From: Bog-532 sp963824545
GTDB taxonomy: Bacteria > Actinomycetota > Actinomycetes > Streptosporangiales > Streptosporangiaceae
Length of the DNA: 64,000 nt
Assembly: GCA_963824545.1 (NCBI GenBank)
Contig: CAWGPP010000016.1
Location: 46,559 to 110,558, forward strand
Reading direction: 5' to 3'
Both the position numbers and the translations under genes were made by a program. This document shows, one piece after another, positions 1 to 9,107 of this stretch (position 1 is its first letter; every line of letters starts with the position of its first letter). The notes below the pieces were generated by a model, which saw only the letters and a list, made by a program, of their open reading frames with translations, had not been told where the DNA came from and did not search any database.

Positions 1-25
1 ATACAACGGCCCGTAAGGAAGTCAG

Positions 26-1384
26 ATGAGAACCGTAATCGTGGGTGCCGGGCCAACCGGGCTCTATACCGCGATCGCACTCGCGAGACGCGGGCACCAC
101 GTTGAGGTCATCGATCGTGATCGCGGGCCGGACGGCGGCCAGCGGTGGGACCGCAAGGGCGTGATGCAGTTTCATCACCCGCACTTCTTCCGTCAGCAGG
201 TGGTGGATGCGCTGCTGGCCGAGATGCCGGAGCTCTGGCACCGCCTGCTCGCGGCCGGGGCAGAGCCGGCCACGGCCCCTGGCCGGTCCGGCCAAGCGGC
301 CGGGCTGCACTGCCGGCGCCTGACCTTCGAGCGGGTCTTGCGGTGCGCCGCCGGAGCGGAGCCCGGGATCACGGTGCGTACCGGTCACGCCGACGAAGTG
401 TCGCGCGAGCGAGGCCGCGCTACCGGTCTACGCGTGGACGGCCATCAGGTAGCCGCTGACCTCGTCATCGACGCGGGTGGGCGGGCCAGCCGGCTCACCC
501 GCGCATTCCGTGGCCCGGCGGAAGGTGGTGACTGCGGGATCGCCTACGTGTCACGGCAGTACCAGCTGCTGCCCGGTGCCCCGACCGGACCGACGAATGT
601 GCCGTTCGGGCTAACGGTCACCTACCCCGGCTACCTCGCGATTGTGGTACTCCACGATAACCGGACCATCTCCGCACTGATTGCCCGAGCTAGCAGTGAC
701 CGCCAGCTCGCCGCGCTGCGAACTGATGCCGTGTTCGAAGCCGCCACCCAGGCGATCCCTCCCGTCGCGGCCTGGACCGCTCCGGGGCAATGCCGGCCAA
801 TCACGCCAGTCCTTCCCGGCGGACGGCTGTACAACAGCTACCGGGGGCAGCTGAACGACATCGGTCAGGTCGAACCGCATGGCCTCATCTACATCGGCGA
901 CGCCGTGTGCGCGACGAACCCGACGGGCGCACGGGGCGTGGCCACGTCGTTCATGCAAGGCCGCAGGCTGATTCAGCTCCTGGAAGAGCATGGGCGCGAC
1001 TTCACATCCTGTTCGCTGGCGCTCGACCAATGGTGCGCCCAACACATCAAGCCGTGGTTCGACGATCACGTCCACTGGGACGCGGACCTGCTCCGTCGCT
1101 GGTCCGGTCACGACGTTGACCTTACCCGGCCTCTCCCCTCCGACCTGATCATGGCGGCGGTGGACGCCGACCCCGAGATGATGAAGATCGTTGGGCCATA
1201 CCATGCCATGCTGGCGCTGCCCCGGAGCCTCGACGCTGCCCAGGCACGAGCACGGGCCATCTACGCCAGCGGCTGGCGCCCGCCCGTTCCTGCCGGTCCA
1301 ACCCGGGAGGAGCTGGCTGACCTGATCACCACAGCGGCCCGGTCTGATCATGATGCTGTTGCCGAGCCGTCGCGTGTGCGGTAA
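26..1384 (+). CDS. FAD-dependent oxidoreductase (monooxygenase-like)
   Basis: A 452-residue flavoprotein. The N-terminus has the dinucleotide-binding motif GAGPTG (residues 7-12), a DAGGRASR segment resembling the DG motif of group A flavin monooxygenases lies near residue 150, and a GD motif (YIGDAV) near residue 293 would bind the FAD ribityl chain. The ATG is preceded by AAGGAA about seven bases upstream. It is transcribed towards the insertion-sequence debris and away from the polyketide operon, so it may be a tailoring enzyme of that cluster or an unrelated oxidase. The substrate cannot be inferred. Halogenase-like or reductase activity within the same fold is an alternative. Confidence 0.75.
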   Translation: MRTVIVGAGPTGLYTAIALARRGHHVEVIDRDRGPDGGQRWDRKGVMQFHHPHFFRQQVVDALLAEMPELWHRLLAAGAEPATAPGRSGQAAGLHCRRLTFERVLRCAAGAEPGITVRTGHADEVSRERGRATGLRVDGHQVAADLVIDAGGRASRLTRAFRGPAEGGDCGIAYVSRQYQLLPGAPTGPTNVPFGLTVTYPGYLAIVVLHDNRTISALIARASSDRQLAALRTDAVFEAATQAIPPVAAWTAPGQCRPITPVLPGGRLYNSYRGQLNDIGQVEPHGLIYIGDAVCATNPTGARGVATSFMQGRRLIQLLEEHGRDFTSCSLALDQWCAQHIKPWFDDHVHWDADLLRRWSGHDVDLTRPLPSDLIMAAVDADPEMMKIVGPYHAMLALPRSLDAAQARARAIYASGWRPPVPAGPTREELADLITTAARSDHDAVAEPSRVR

Positions 1385-1439
1385 TTGCGCAGCTAGAGGC
1401 GGCGTGCCCGCAGCGGGCAGCGCGCCAGAACGGAAGGTA

Positions 1440-1672
1440 GCGGTGCGGAGCCGACGGTGGCGCCGGAGGTGGCCACGCACTGGTCCAAGCGGGAACTGGC
1501 CAGGCAGGTCGGGCACTCGCCGCCCACCATCCACCCGATCTGGCAGGGCTTTCGGGCCCAAACCCTGGCTGGTGTCGGAGTTCAGATCTGCACCGACCCG
1601 TTCCTGATCGACAAGGTCTCGCGATGTCGGCGGCCATCTACCTCCCTCCGCCCGCGAACGCGGCGGTGTCCT
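1440..1672 (+). pseudogene. IS630-family transposase fragment, frame-disrupted
   Basis: Reading the plus strand in shifting frames gives a recognisable IS630 transposase stretch. ATHWSKRELARQVG is followed by TIHPIW, then in another frame RAFGPKPWLV, then back to TDPFLIDKV, then in a third frame IYLPPPANAAV. These match in order the helix-turn-helix and pre-catalytic part of IS630 transposases. At least two or three indels are needed to join them and no start or DDE core is present. It abuts the next transposase remnant at about 1672. This is a decayed fragment with no coding capacity. Confidence 0.6.
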
Positions 1673-2509
1673 CAGGTCCACGGTGGAAATGATCCGGTCT
1701 TCGGCGACCTTGCGGGCGATCCGCCACCGCCCGTCCCGGCCATCAGAGCCTTCCGCGGGCTCGACATCCTGACCGGCGACCAGGGCCAGCAGCGCCAGCG
1801 CGCAGGCGGCCCGCTCATCCAGGCGACGGCCTTCCAGCGCAGCCACCAGGGTGTTCGCGTCGTTGACCAGCGCGGACACCAGTGCCTCCTTCGCCCGGGG
1901 ATCATCCCAGTCGATCTTCGGCTTGCCGGGCTCAGCGTAGTCGTGGCCCGTGCACACCTGCGCGATCTGGTCCGCCGCGCCGGGCACCTCCCGGGCCACC
2001 TTGCGGATGGCGGAGACCAGCTGGGTGACGGTGTCCTGGGTGGCCACCGCATCGGCCAGGATCGTGGAGTCCACCGCCCGCCGGCGCCGGCCCCTCAGCA
2101 CCCCGGTCTCCTCGATCACCTTCCTGACCGCGTCGTTCACCCGGTGCGGCCGCTTCGACTTCGCGATCCGGTTCCGCCAGTACACCAGCGACGACGGGTC
2201 GAACCCCGCATCGGCCAGCGACAACCCGGTCGCCACCTTCCACCGCACATCGAACCGGACCGCCTCGGCGGTCTCCCGGTCCGAGAAATCATGCAGCACC
2301 TGCAGGGTCAGCACCGCCGCCATCTGGGTGGCCGGCAGCGACGGCAGGCCCACCCCCGGCGCGGCGAACAGGTCCGCGTAATCAGCGTCCGGGAACATCT
2401 CGGCCCGGTGCGCGGCCAGGAACGCGAACATGCTGCCCGCCGGGACCAGGTGCCCGGCCAGCGCCGCAGCGTCCAGTAACTCCCCGCCTGCCCGCTCGAA
2501 GCCCTGCAT
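1673..2509 (-). pseudogene. IS1182-like transposase, 3' half missing
   Basis: The minus strand from an ATG at 2509 encodes about 279 residues typical of the N-terminal half of IS1182-type transposases. It includes the DLFAAPGVGLPSLPATQMAAV-type entry region, the YWRNRI segment and the VDSTILADAVATQD segment that should carry the first catalytic Asp. Homology stops after STVD near 1675, where sequence of the IS630 fragment begins in the opposite orientation. The open frame continues only as meaningless shadow to 611. The second Asp and the Glu of the DDE triad are absent, so the element is dead. Confidence 0.75.
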
Positions 2510-2589
2510 GACTGAATCATCCCAGATACTGGAACACCGGCCAAGCACGCCAAATGAGCGGCCCGGGCTTTTCAGCAGGCTCCTAGACC

Positions 2590-2636
2590 AGGATCACGCC
2601 GTCCTGGCCAGCAGGCGGCTCGGACGGCGTGATCCT
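2590..2636 (-). terminator. Perfect 15-bp hairpin downstream of oxygenase gene
   Basis: Arms at 2590-2604 and 2622-2636 are perfect 15-base inverted repeats (AGGATCACGCCGTCC and its complement) around a 17-base loop. It lies about 80 bases past the stop of the oxygenase at 2717, so it probably terminates the polyketide operon. No U-tract follows, which is common in actinomycetes. It could instead be part of the end of the adjacent insertion element. A second, weaker 7-bp stem lies at 2646-2652/2669-2675. Confidence 0.5.
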
Positions 2637-2716
2637 GCGGGGTCTGCCCGCTCAACGATCTGGCGGCTAGCGGGCGTTTTGGCGGGATTGGTTTCCGCCG
2701 ATCGATCCGCCCATGA

Positions 2717-5215
2717 TCAGGCCTTTCCTGGCGACGTTGTGAACACACCCTCGAGATGCTCGCGGAGCGCAGTCGCCGCGACGGGTGACGAGCGGAAGCC
2801 AACGTGGCCGTCGGGCCGGATCAGATACGCGCTCGCGCCGGTCACCCCGTACGCGGCGCGGAACTGATCATCGGCGTCCCGTAGGACCGGGATCTCGAGC
2901 CCCCTGGGCATTGGCGCCGCCGGGCCAAGCAGCACGTAAGCGTTGAGCCGACCAGCGCACAGCTCCCTGAGGGAGCCGGCCAACTCCCCGAAACCGAGGA
3001 CGTTCTCTTCTGCGACGGATGCATCGGCGTAAAGGAGCAGCGTGTGAGACGTGCCCCGGGTGAGGTCGAAAACGCGTAGCGGATGCCCGACTCCGGTCCG
3101 GCGCAGACCGTTAGCATCGGGCGCCCTCTCCCCTGGGGCTGGCGCGGCACCTGGCGCTCCCGGCACCGACATCGCCTCGCCAACGAGCGGACTCTCGGCG
3201 TAGCTCAGCGTCATCTGCATGTCGGTGAGGAACTGCCGGCGCTCGTCGTCCATGTCGATCTCGTCCGTGAAGGCGATGCGCACGGCACGATCGACGATCT
3301 CCTTGCCAGCCGGCCTTCGCTCGGCTTCATATGAGTCGAGCAGGCAGGGGGCGCCTTCGCCGCGAACCGCGAGTGCGAGCTTCCAGCCCAGATTCCAGGC
3401 GTCCTGGATGCCGGTGTTCATGCCCTGGCCACCCGCCGGCGGGTGCAGGTGAGCGGCGTCTCCCGCGACGAACACGCGGCCCACCCGGTAACGGTCCACG
3501 ATGCCATGCTTGATCCGGAAGATCGACGACCAGCGCAAGTTGCTCGCCTGCGTCCCGGCCGGGGCAAGCTCGTCGATCGCGGCCTGGATGTCCGCGAGCG
3601 TCGGAGGCGCGTACTCGCACGAGAAGCCTGGGGGCACGGGCCCGCCGAGTTCCTCTTGCAGCCGCCGTGGGGCAAGGGTGGCCACGCGATAGCGGCGGTG
3701 CCCGCGGAGCGGGACGCAGACAAGCATGCCGCGTAGCTCGTCATCGACGAGCTGGACGAAGCGCAGCAGGTGGCCTTCCGGCATCGACCACTCCACATCC
3801 ACGTCTCCGAGCATGAACAGCTGCGGGAACATGCCCATCCCGCCCTCGAAGGTGAGACCCATGAACTCGCGCACTGCACTCTGAGCGCCGTCGCAGCCGA
3901 CCACGTAACCCGCATGGATTGGCTCGATGTCCTGGTCATCCCGGCGCACGTGCGCGGTGACGCCGGCCGCATCCTGGTCGAGACCGCATAGCTCCACTCC
4001 CCGTTCAATGCTCACGCCATGACCGGTGAGGCAGTTGGCCAGCAGACGCTCGGTCTCGTACTGGGGCAGCCCGAGGTGGCCGTACGGGAGATCAGGGAAA
4101 TTCCAGTCGATCTGGTGGGTTTTCCGCCCATTGACGAACACGGTCTGACCGTTGAGCCAGATGCCGACGTCCATCGCTTCACGCGCGATCCCGATATCCT
4201 CCCAGATCTCCATGGTCCGGCACTGGATGCCAATCGCCTTATCCGCCTGGGCGGACGGCTCTGTCCGCTTATCAACGACACGGCATGCGATCCCGCGACG
4301 GGCGAGTTCGATCGCGGCCGTAAGACCCGCCGGACCGGCACCGACGATGAGGACGTCCGTCCCGCCCGGTCGGGCCGAGCCGCCGACGATCGCAGGCGCG
4401 TCAACCCTCGGCCCGGCGTCGCCGTTCAGTGCGGAAGAGGGCCCGACGGGCGTAGGCACAGGCAGTGGCGTCTTCTCCAGGACGGACTCCGCCGCATGCC
4501 CCTGTGCCTCTGGGCGGGCCCTGACGTGGTAGATCGCCCGCTTGAAATCACCGCCGATCAGATAGGGAGCCAGCGGTCCGGTCTGCTCGAGATGGGCCGG
4601 GTTGTCGACCCAGGCGTTGAACGACTGTTCGTCTTCCCACTCAGCGAAAAGATGGAAGGTCCGTGTGCCCGGCTCCCACAGCAGTTCCTCCTGGACGTGC
4701 CCGGGCGTCATCCGCACACGCTCGGCGACCTTAAGATACGCGCGCTCATAGGCCTCCATCTCACCCTCGCCGACGGTCACCGTGACCATGACGCGGATCC
4801 TCGGGCCACGCCCGGCGACGCTCTGCACCACCTCGTAGGTGTGGCGCTCCGCCGACTCCCGCATCTCCCGGACTGCGGCCATGAGACGGTCACGGTGGCG
4901 GCTGCGGCCGAACTCCTCCAGGGTGGTGCGGTCCGCCCAGTCACTGATGATCAGAAACGTGCGGGAGTCGTCGGCGTCGCGGATCAGGTCCTGACGCAGA
5001 TTGCCCGGCACGCGGCTGATTTCGTCCATCGCTTCGCGGAGGCTGCGCTCGAACGCACGCTCAGAACCCTCCACGGCGCGCATTCGAAGGATTGTCCGGA
5101 CGAAGTCCCCGCCGGCAGAGCGCGGAATCCGGGCCGGCCCGGCGGGGAGCTGCCCGTTACCGGCCTTCGCCACCGATCCGTCCGGATCGAGGCGCTGGGA
5201 AAGGGGGATGGCCAT
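2717..5215 (-). CDS. Two-ABM-domain plus FAD aromatic oxygenase (polyketide tailoring)
   Basis: An 832-residue multidomain enzyme, last in the polyketide operon. Residues about 38-130 and 140-232 are two antibiotic-biosynthesis-monooxygenase (ABM) ferredoxin-like domains, the second with a clear VMVTVTVGEGEMEAYERAY start. A linker leads to a group A flavin hydroxylase with GAGPAG at 292-297 and a GDAAHLHPPAGGQGMN motif. The C-terminal about 140 residues resemble the thioredoxin-like domain of phenol-hydroxylase-type enzymes. GAAAGGA lies seven bases before the ATG. Enzymes of this type oxidise aromatic polyketides to quinones or hydroxylate them. The fusion would put quinone-forming and hydroxylating activities on one chain. 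The exact reaction is inferred, not visible. Confidence 0.85.
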   Translation of the reverse strand: MAIPLSQRLDPDGSVAKAGNGQLPAGPARIPRSAGGDFVRTILRMRAVEGSERAFERSLREAMDEISRVPGNLRQDLIRDADDSRTFLIISDWADRTTLEEFGRSRHRDRLMAAVREMRESAERHTYEVVQSVAGRGPRIRVMVTVTVGEGEMEAYERAYLKVAERVRMTPGHVQEELLWEPGTRTFHLFAEWEDEQSFNAWVDNPAHLEQTGPLAPYLIGGDFKRAIYHVRARPEAQGHAAESVLEKTPLPVPTPVGPSSALNGDAGPRVDAPAIVGGSARPGGTDVLIVGAGPAGLTAAIELARRGIACRVVDKRTEPSAQADKAIGIQCRTMEIWEDIGIAREAMDVGIWLNGQTVFVNGRKTHQIDWNFPDLPYGHLGLPQYETERLLANCLTGHGVSIERGVELCGLDQDAAGVTAHVRRDDQDIEPIHAGYVVGCDGAQSAVREFMGLTFEGGMGMFPQLFMLGDVDVEWSMPEGHLLRFVQLVDDELRGMLVCVPLRGHRRYRVATLAPRRLQEELGGPVPPGFSCEYAPPTLADIQAAIDELAPAGTQASNLRWSSIFRIKHGIVDRYRVGRVFVAGDAAHLHPPAGGQGMNTGIQDAWNLGWKLALAVRGEGAPCLLDSYEAERRPAGKEIVDRAVRIAFTDEIDMDDERRQFLTDMQMTLSYAESPLVGEAMSVPGAPGAAPAPGERAPDANGLRRTGVGHPLRVFDLTRGTSHTLLLYADASVAEENVLGFGELAGSLRELCAGRLNAYVLLGPAAPMPRGLEIPVLRDADDQFRAAYGVTGASAYLIRPDGHVGFRSSPVAATALREHLEGVFTTSPGKA

Positions 5216-5284
5216 GGCCGTCCTTTCATTGCGGGATGGCGGGATGAGCGAAGACGAGCAGCGCCACCGGCACGAGCACGCGCG

Positions 5285-5770
5285 TCATCGTGCCGCGCGC
5301 TGGCCCGTGCGGTTGGTCGCCGCCGTGTGCGCGGCCTCCTCAACCAGCCGTTTGATCCGAGTCATCTGAATCACGGTGTTGTGGTTCAGGTATGCGGTCA
5401 TCTCGTCGTCCGCCGCCGCCTGGGGCTTCATATGAAAGTCCTGCACCCAGCGCATTTCCACGCCTCCGGTCACCTCGCGGTAGGTCCAGTAGATGTTCAT
5501 GTACTCGAAGGGACCGGTTTCGATCCGGTGCGCCCGCACTTCGCGTTTGACCGGGTCGGCGATTCGTTCGGAGACCCAGCTCCAGACCTTGCCGTCCTCG
5601 TCGGGATGCATGGTGAGCCGGAACCTGACCGTGTTGTCGCTTCGTTCGAGGATTTCCGCGGCGGCATACTCGCTGTACAACTGGGGCCACGAGGCTACAT
5701 CGTTGGTCATTTCCCAGACGATGGCCATGGGCGCATTGATGATAACCGTGTTTTCGGTGTGTCCTGCCAT
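5285..5770 (-). CDS. Polyketide aromatase/cyclase, SRPBCC family
   Basis: 161 residues of the START-like (SRPBCC) polyketide aromatase/cyclase family, single-domain as in WhiE ORFVI and the N-terminal half of TcmN. The protein opens with MAGHTENTVIINAP and contains ASWPQLYSEYAAAEIL and MRWVQDFHMKP, typical family segments. The open frame extends upstream, but this ATG is preceded by AAGGAA at seven bases and aligns with family N-termini. It would close and aromatise the first ring of the ACP-bound poly-beta-ketone. It sits directly after the ACP gene, the standard order. Confidence 0.9.
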   Translation of the reverse strand: MAGHTENTVIINAPMAIVWEMTNDVASWPQLYSEYAAAEILERSDNTVRFRLTMHPDEDGKVWSWVSERIADPVKREVRAHRIETGPFEYMNIYWTYREVTGGVEMRWVQDFHMKPQAAADDEMTAYLNHNTVIQMTRIKRLVEEAAHTAATNRTGQRAAR

Positions 5771-5796
5771 TGCGCTGTTCCTTAAGGGCTGTTGTG

Positions 5797-6102
5797 TTAC
5801 CGGCCGATTGCTGCTTGATGAACGGCTGCGTGGTAGTCGGTGAGCCGGCTGGCCACGTAATCGACCAGTGATTGTGGTGTGGCGAGTTCTTGTGCTGCGT
5901 CGTCGGGAATGGCGAAGCCGAGCGAGTTCTGGATTTTCGAGGCCACCTGGAGTACGGCGAGCGAGTCGTATCCGAGATCTTCGAAGGTGCGGTCGCCGAT
6001 GTCGCTGCCGAGGTCGACAGATTCGTCTACTCCGGCGCATGTGCGCATGATGTCTTTGAGGTCGTCGAGGGTGAATGCGGGGATTATTTGCGGTTCCGCC
6101 AT
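5797..6102 (-). CDS. Type II PKS acyl carrier protein
   Basis: 101-residue acyl carrier protein. The phosphopantetheine attachment serine is Ser47 in DLGYDSLAV, the signature of polyketide rather than fatty-acid ACPs. It carries the growing polyketide for the KS-alpha/KS-beta pair encoded immediately upstream (13-base gap). A purine-rich GAAAGGAAAC precedes the ATG. The fatty-acid ACP of this genome is a separate gene at 18434. Confidence 0.95.
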   Translation of the reverse strand: MAEPQIIPAFTLDDLKDIMRTCAGVDESVDLGSDIGDRTFEDLGYDSLAVLQVASKIQNSLGFAIPDDAAQELATPQSLVDYVASRLTDYHAAVHQAAIGR

Positions 6103-6115
6103 TTTTGTTTCCTTT

Positions 6116-7336
6116 CTAGCCGGGTTCCTTCAGGACGATTGCGGTGTTGAATCCGCCGTAGCCGCGGGCGGTGACCATGGCGGTGCGGATGCTGGCCTGC
6201 CGTGGTCTGGCGCGGACAAGGTCGATGGCGCAGCCCGGAGCCAGGTCGGTGACGCCTGTGGTGGGCGGGATGACGCCGTCACGGATGGATAGCAGGGCGG
6301 TGGCGAGGTCGAGCGCCGCGCCGCCGCCGTTGAGGCGGCCCGTCATGGTCTTGGGCGCGGTGACCGGGACGCCGGCCGGGCCGAAGACCGAGCAGATCGC
6401 GGCGGCTTCCAGCCTGTCGAGTTCGGGTACCCCGGCTGCGTCCGCGAACAGGACGTCGACGTCTGCGGCGGTGAGGCCGGCGTCGGCCAGTGCCAGCTCC
6501 ATAGCCCGTCGCAGTCCTGGCTCTCGCCCAGAGCCTGGCCGCGGATCGAAGGTCGCGGCCTGGCCGACGATCTCCCCGTAGATGTGCGGCACGGAGCGGG
6601 CCCGCGCGTCGGGCGCGTTCTCGATGACGAGCATGGCCCCGCCCTCGCCGGGCACGTAGCCGGCCGCACTGGCACTGAAGGGCAGGTACGCGCGATCGGG
6701 GTCGTCGTTCCTGCTGAGCCGGCCGGTGCTGTACTGGGCGACCATGCCGTAGGGGGACAGTGACGCGTCGGTGCCGCCGGTGACCACCAGTCGTGTCCCG
6801 TTCTGGATCAGATGCCGTGCCTGGCCGGCCGCCTCCAGCGCTCCTGCCTGCTCGGCGCAGATGACCCCGCAGGGACCGCGCATGCCGTGACGGATGGAGA
6901 TCTGCCCGGTGGTTGCCGCGTAGAACCAGGCGATGGACTGGTAGGCGCCGACCCACTGGGGCCCCTTGGACCACAGCAGCTCGATTTCGCGCTGCCCGAA
7001 TTCCATTCCCCCTGACGAGCTGGCGGTTATCACGGCCATTTCATAATCGGGGAATGCTGCTGGATCAGCGGCTGCGTCGTTCAGCGCCCAGGCGGCTGCG
7101 GTCAGCCCGAGATGGGTCCAGTTGTCCGTCTGCGGGATGAGACGGCTTGGCACGTGCTCGGCTGCGGTGAAGTCACGTACCTGCCCGCCGAGGCGAACCG
7201 GGTAGCCGTCCGGGTCGAAGCGGCTGACCGGGCCGATGCCACTGTGCCCGGCGAGAATAGCGGCCCAGTATTGCTCCGTGCCGAGCCCGTTCGGCGCGAT
7301 AACGCCGATCCCGGTGACAACGGCGTTCCTCATCAT
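6116..7336 (-). CDS. Type II PKS ketosynthase beta / chain-length factor
   Basis: 406-residue KS-beta. The fold matches ketosynthases, but the active-site cysteine is replaced by glutamine (Gln163 in CAEQAGALEAA), the diagnostic change of chain-length factors. It heterodimerises with KS-alpha and sets polyketide length. The start ATG overlaps the KS-alpha stop (ATGA), so translation is coupled and the partners are made in equal amounts. A second ATG follows directly; either could be used. Chain length cannot be read from sequence by eye. Confidence 0.95.
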   Translation of the reverse strand: MMRNAVVTGIGVIAPNGLGTEQYWAAILAGHSGIGPVSRFDPDGYPVRLGGQVRDFTAAEHVPSRLIPQTDNWTHLGLTAAAWALNDAAADPAAFPDYEMAVITASSSGGMEFGQREIELLWSKGPQWVGAYQSIAWFYAATTGQISIRHGMRGPCGVICAEQAGALEAAGQARHLIQNGTRLVVTGGTDASLSPYGMVAQYSTGRLSRNDDPDRAYLPFSASAAGYVPGEGGAMLVIENAPDARARSVPHIYGEIVGQAATFDPRPGSGREPGLRRAMELALADAGLTAADVDVLFADAAGVPELDRLEAAAICSVFGPAGVPVTAPKTMTGRLNGGGAALDLATALLSIRDGVIPPTTGVTDLAPGCAIDLVRARPRQASIRTAMVTARGYGGFNTAIVLKEPG

Positions 7337-8616
7337 TTCGCCCTGACCCGCGTGAGTACCATGGCGGTCTGGAAGCCGCCGAAGCCGCTTCCCACGCTGA
7401 GGACGGAATCGATCTCGTGCTCGCGCGCGGTCAGCGGCACGTAGTCGAGATCGCATTCGGGATCGCGGTGGTGCAGGTTCGCGGTGGGCGGCACCACCTG
7501 GTGCTCGATAGCCAGCGCGCTGGCCGCCACCTCGATCGACCCGATCGCGCCCAGCGAATGCCCGACCATCGACTTGATCGAGCTCACCGGCACCTCGTAC
7601 GCCCGGCTGCCGAGCGCCCGCTTGAACGCGGCCGTTTCGTGCCGGTCGTTCTGCTTGGTTCCGGAGCCGTGCGCGTTGATGTAGTCGATGCCGGCGGGAT
7701 CCAGCCGCGCCAACGTCATGGCCTGGCCGATCGCCTCGGCCATCTCGCGCCCGTCGGGCTTGAGACCGGTCATGTGGTAGGCGTTGCTGCGGCCGGCAAC
7801 CCCGGCGATCTCGGCATACACATGCGCCCCCCGGCGGTGCGCGGCGTCCAGGTCTTCCAGGACAAGCACCGCGGCACCCTCGCCAAGCACGAACCCGTCC
7901 CGGTGAGCATCAAACGGCCGGGAGGCATGGGCCGGGTCCTCGTTGTTCGGTGTCGTCGCCTTGATCGTGTCAAAGCACGCCACGGTGATCGGTGAGATCG
8001 GCGCGTCGGTCGCGCCCGCCACCGCGACGTCGGCGCGGCCCGACCGGATCAGCTGCCAGCCAGCGCCGACCGCATCCAGCCCGGCCGTGCATCCGGTGGA
8101 GACCAGCGACACCGGCCCCTCAGCGCCTGCCGCCCACGCCACCTCGCATGCCACTGTGCTCGGCACCACATACCCGTACAGGTGGGGTACCGCGTACCCG
8201 GGGTCGAGGAGCCAGCGCTGCCCGCCGTCGCTGAGCACGACATACTCCTGCTCGAGGCTGGTCGTGCAGCCCACAGCGCTGCCGATGGCCACGCCGATCC
8301 GCTCCGGGGGGACATCAGTTTCCTGCAGGCCGCTGTCGGCCAGGGCCTCCCTAGCGCAGACCACGCCGAACTGTGCTGCGCGGTCCATCCGGCGGATCTC
8401 CTGCGGGCTCAGGCCTTCGGCGGCCGGATCGAAATGGCACTCGGCCGCGACCCGGGAGCGGAACCCGGTCGCGTCGAACAGCGTGATAGCGCCGGTGGCG
8501 GTGCGGCCGGCAATGAGCAGTTCCCACAATGCCTTGGCCCCGATACCGCCCGGGGCTACCACGCCGATCCCGGTGATGACCACGCGCCTGCCGCGCGCCG
8601 CCAGTGCGCGGGCCAT
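7333..8616 (-). CDS. Type II PKS ketosynthase alpha
   Basis: 427-residue condensing enzyme. The nucleophile is Cys176 in STGCTAGLDA, with the histidine motifs INAHGSGTKQND and SIKSMVGHSLGAIGS. It performs decarboxylative Claisen condensation of malonyl-ACP units. Its start shares one base with the cupin stop (TGATG), and its stop overlaps the KS-beta start. Gene order and the cupin and TcmI-type partners resemble whiE spore-pigment and pentangular-polyphenol clusters. Confidence 0.96.
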   Translation of the reverse strand: MARALAARGRRVVITGIGVVAPGGIGAKALWELLIAGRTATGAITLFDATGFRSRVAAECHFDPAAEGLSPQEIRRMDRAAQFGVVCAREALADSGLQETDVPPERIGVAIGSAVGCTTSLEQEYVVLSDGGQRWLLDPGYAVPHLYGYVVPSTVACEVAWAAGAEGPVSLVSTGCTAGLDAVGAGWQLIRSGRADVAVAGATDAPISPITVACFDTIKATTPNNEDPAHASRPFDAHRDGFVLGEGAAVLVLEDLDAAHRRGAHVYAEIAGVAGRSNAYHMTGLKPDGREMAEAIGQAMTLARLDPAGIDYINAHGSGTKQNDRHETAAFKRALGSRAYEVPVSSIKSMVGHSLGAIGSIEVAASALAIEHQVVPPTANLHHRDPECDLDYVPLTAREHEIDSVLSVGSGFGGFQTAMVLTRVRAK

Positions 8617-9107
8617 CAGCGCCGCCCCCCCACGTCCGGCACCGGTTCCGCCTGGCCGGAAGCGGGCAGCGGCTCAGTGTCAACGTGACCGAGCTCAGGC
8701 CTTGGCGCCAGCGGGCTCAGGTGAAAGACCGCATATGCCTCCTCCTGACCCGTGTTCACCACGCGGTGCCGCAGTCCCTCGGGGATCATGAATCCCTCTC
8801 CGGGCGCCAGCTCCAGCTCCAGGGCATCCTCAATTCGGACGGCGAGCCGACCGCGCACGAGGTACAGGAACTCCTCGGAGTAGGGGTGATAGTGCTCGGT
8901 TACATACTCGCCGGGCACGAGCGTCAGGGTCCCCATGAACCCAGAGGTCGAGCCGACGGTCTTCGGGCTGAGGACGACCCGGATGTCCCCGCCTCGGCGC
9001 CGGTTCGCCGCCACACTTGCGGCGGCGACTTTCGCCAGCCCGGGCAGCTGGGCGGCGCGCTCACCCACCGTCGGCCGCCCAACTGTAAAAGGGTATGGCC
9101 ATGGCAT
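8616..9107 (-). CDS. Cupin-domain polyketide cyclase/auxiliary protein
   Basis: About 163 residues. A conserved cupin barrel has metal-binding HYHPYSEEFLYLVRG and a second motif around PEGLRHRVVNTG. NRRRGGDIRVVLSPKTVGSTSGF is typical of the cupins found in whiE and pentangular clusters (WhiE ORFII type), which assist cyclisation. The chosen ATG at 9107 has GGGAG at seven bases but lies inside the preceding gene. A GTG at 9068 overlapping that gene's stop (GTGGGTGA) is an equally credible start giving 150 residues. Confidence 0.85.
   Translation of the reverse strand: MPWPYPFTVGRPTVGERAAQLPGLAKVAAASVAANRRRGGDIRVVLSPKTVGSTSGFMGTLTLVPGEYVTEHYHPYSEEFLYLVRGRLAVRIEDALELELAPGEGFMIPEGLRHRVVNTGQEEAYAVFHLSPLAPRPELGHVDTEPLPASGQAEPVPDVGGRR

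Noticed and set aside
611..1672. Continuation of the minus-strand transposase frame to 611
   Set aside because: Homology ends at about 1675; the rest is antisense to the FAD oxidoreductase and the IS630 fragment and has no family features.
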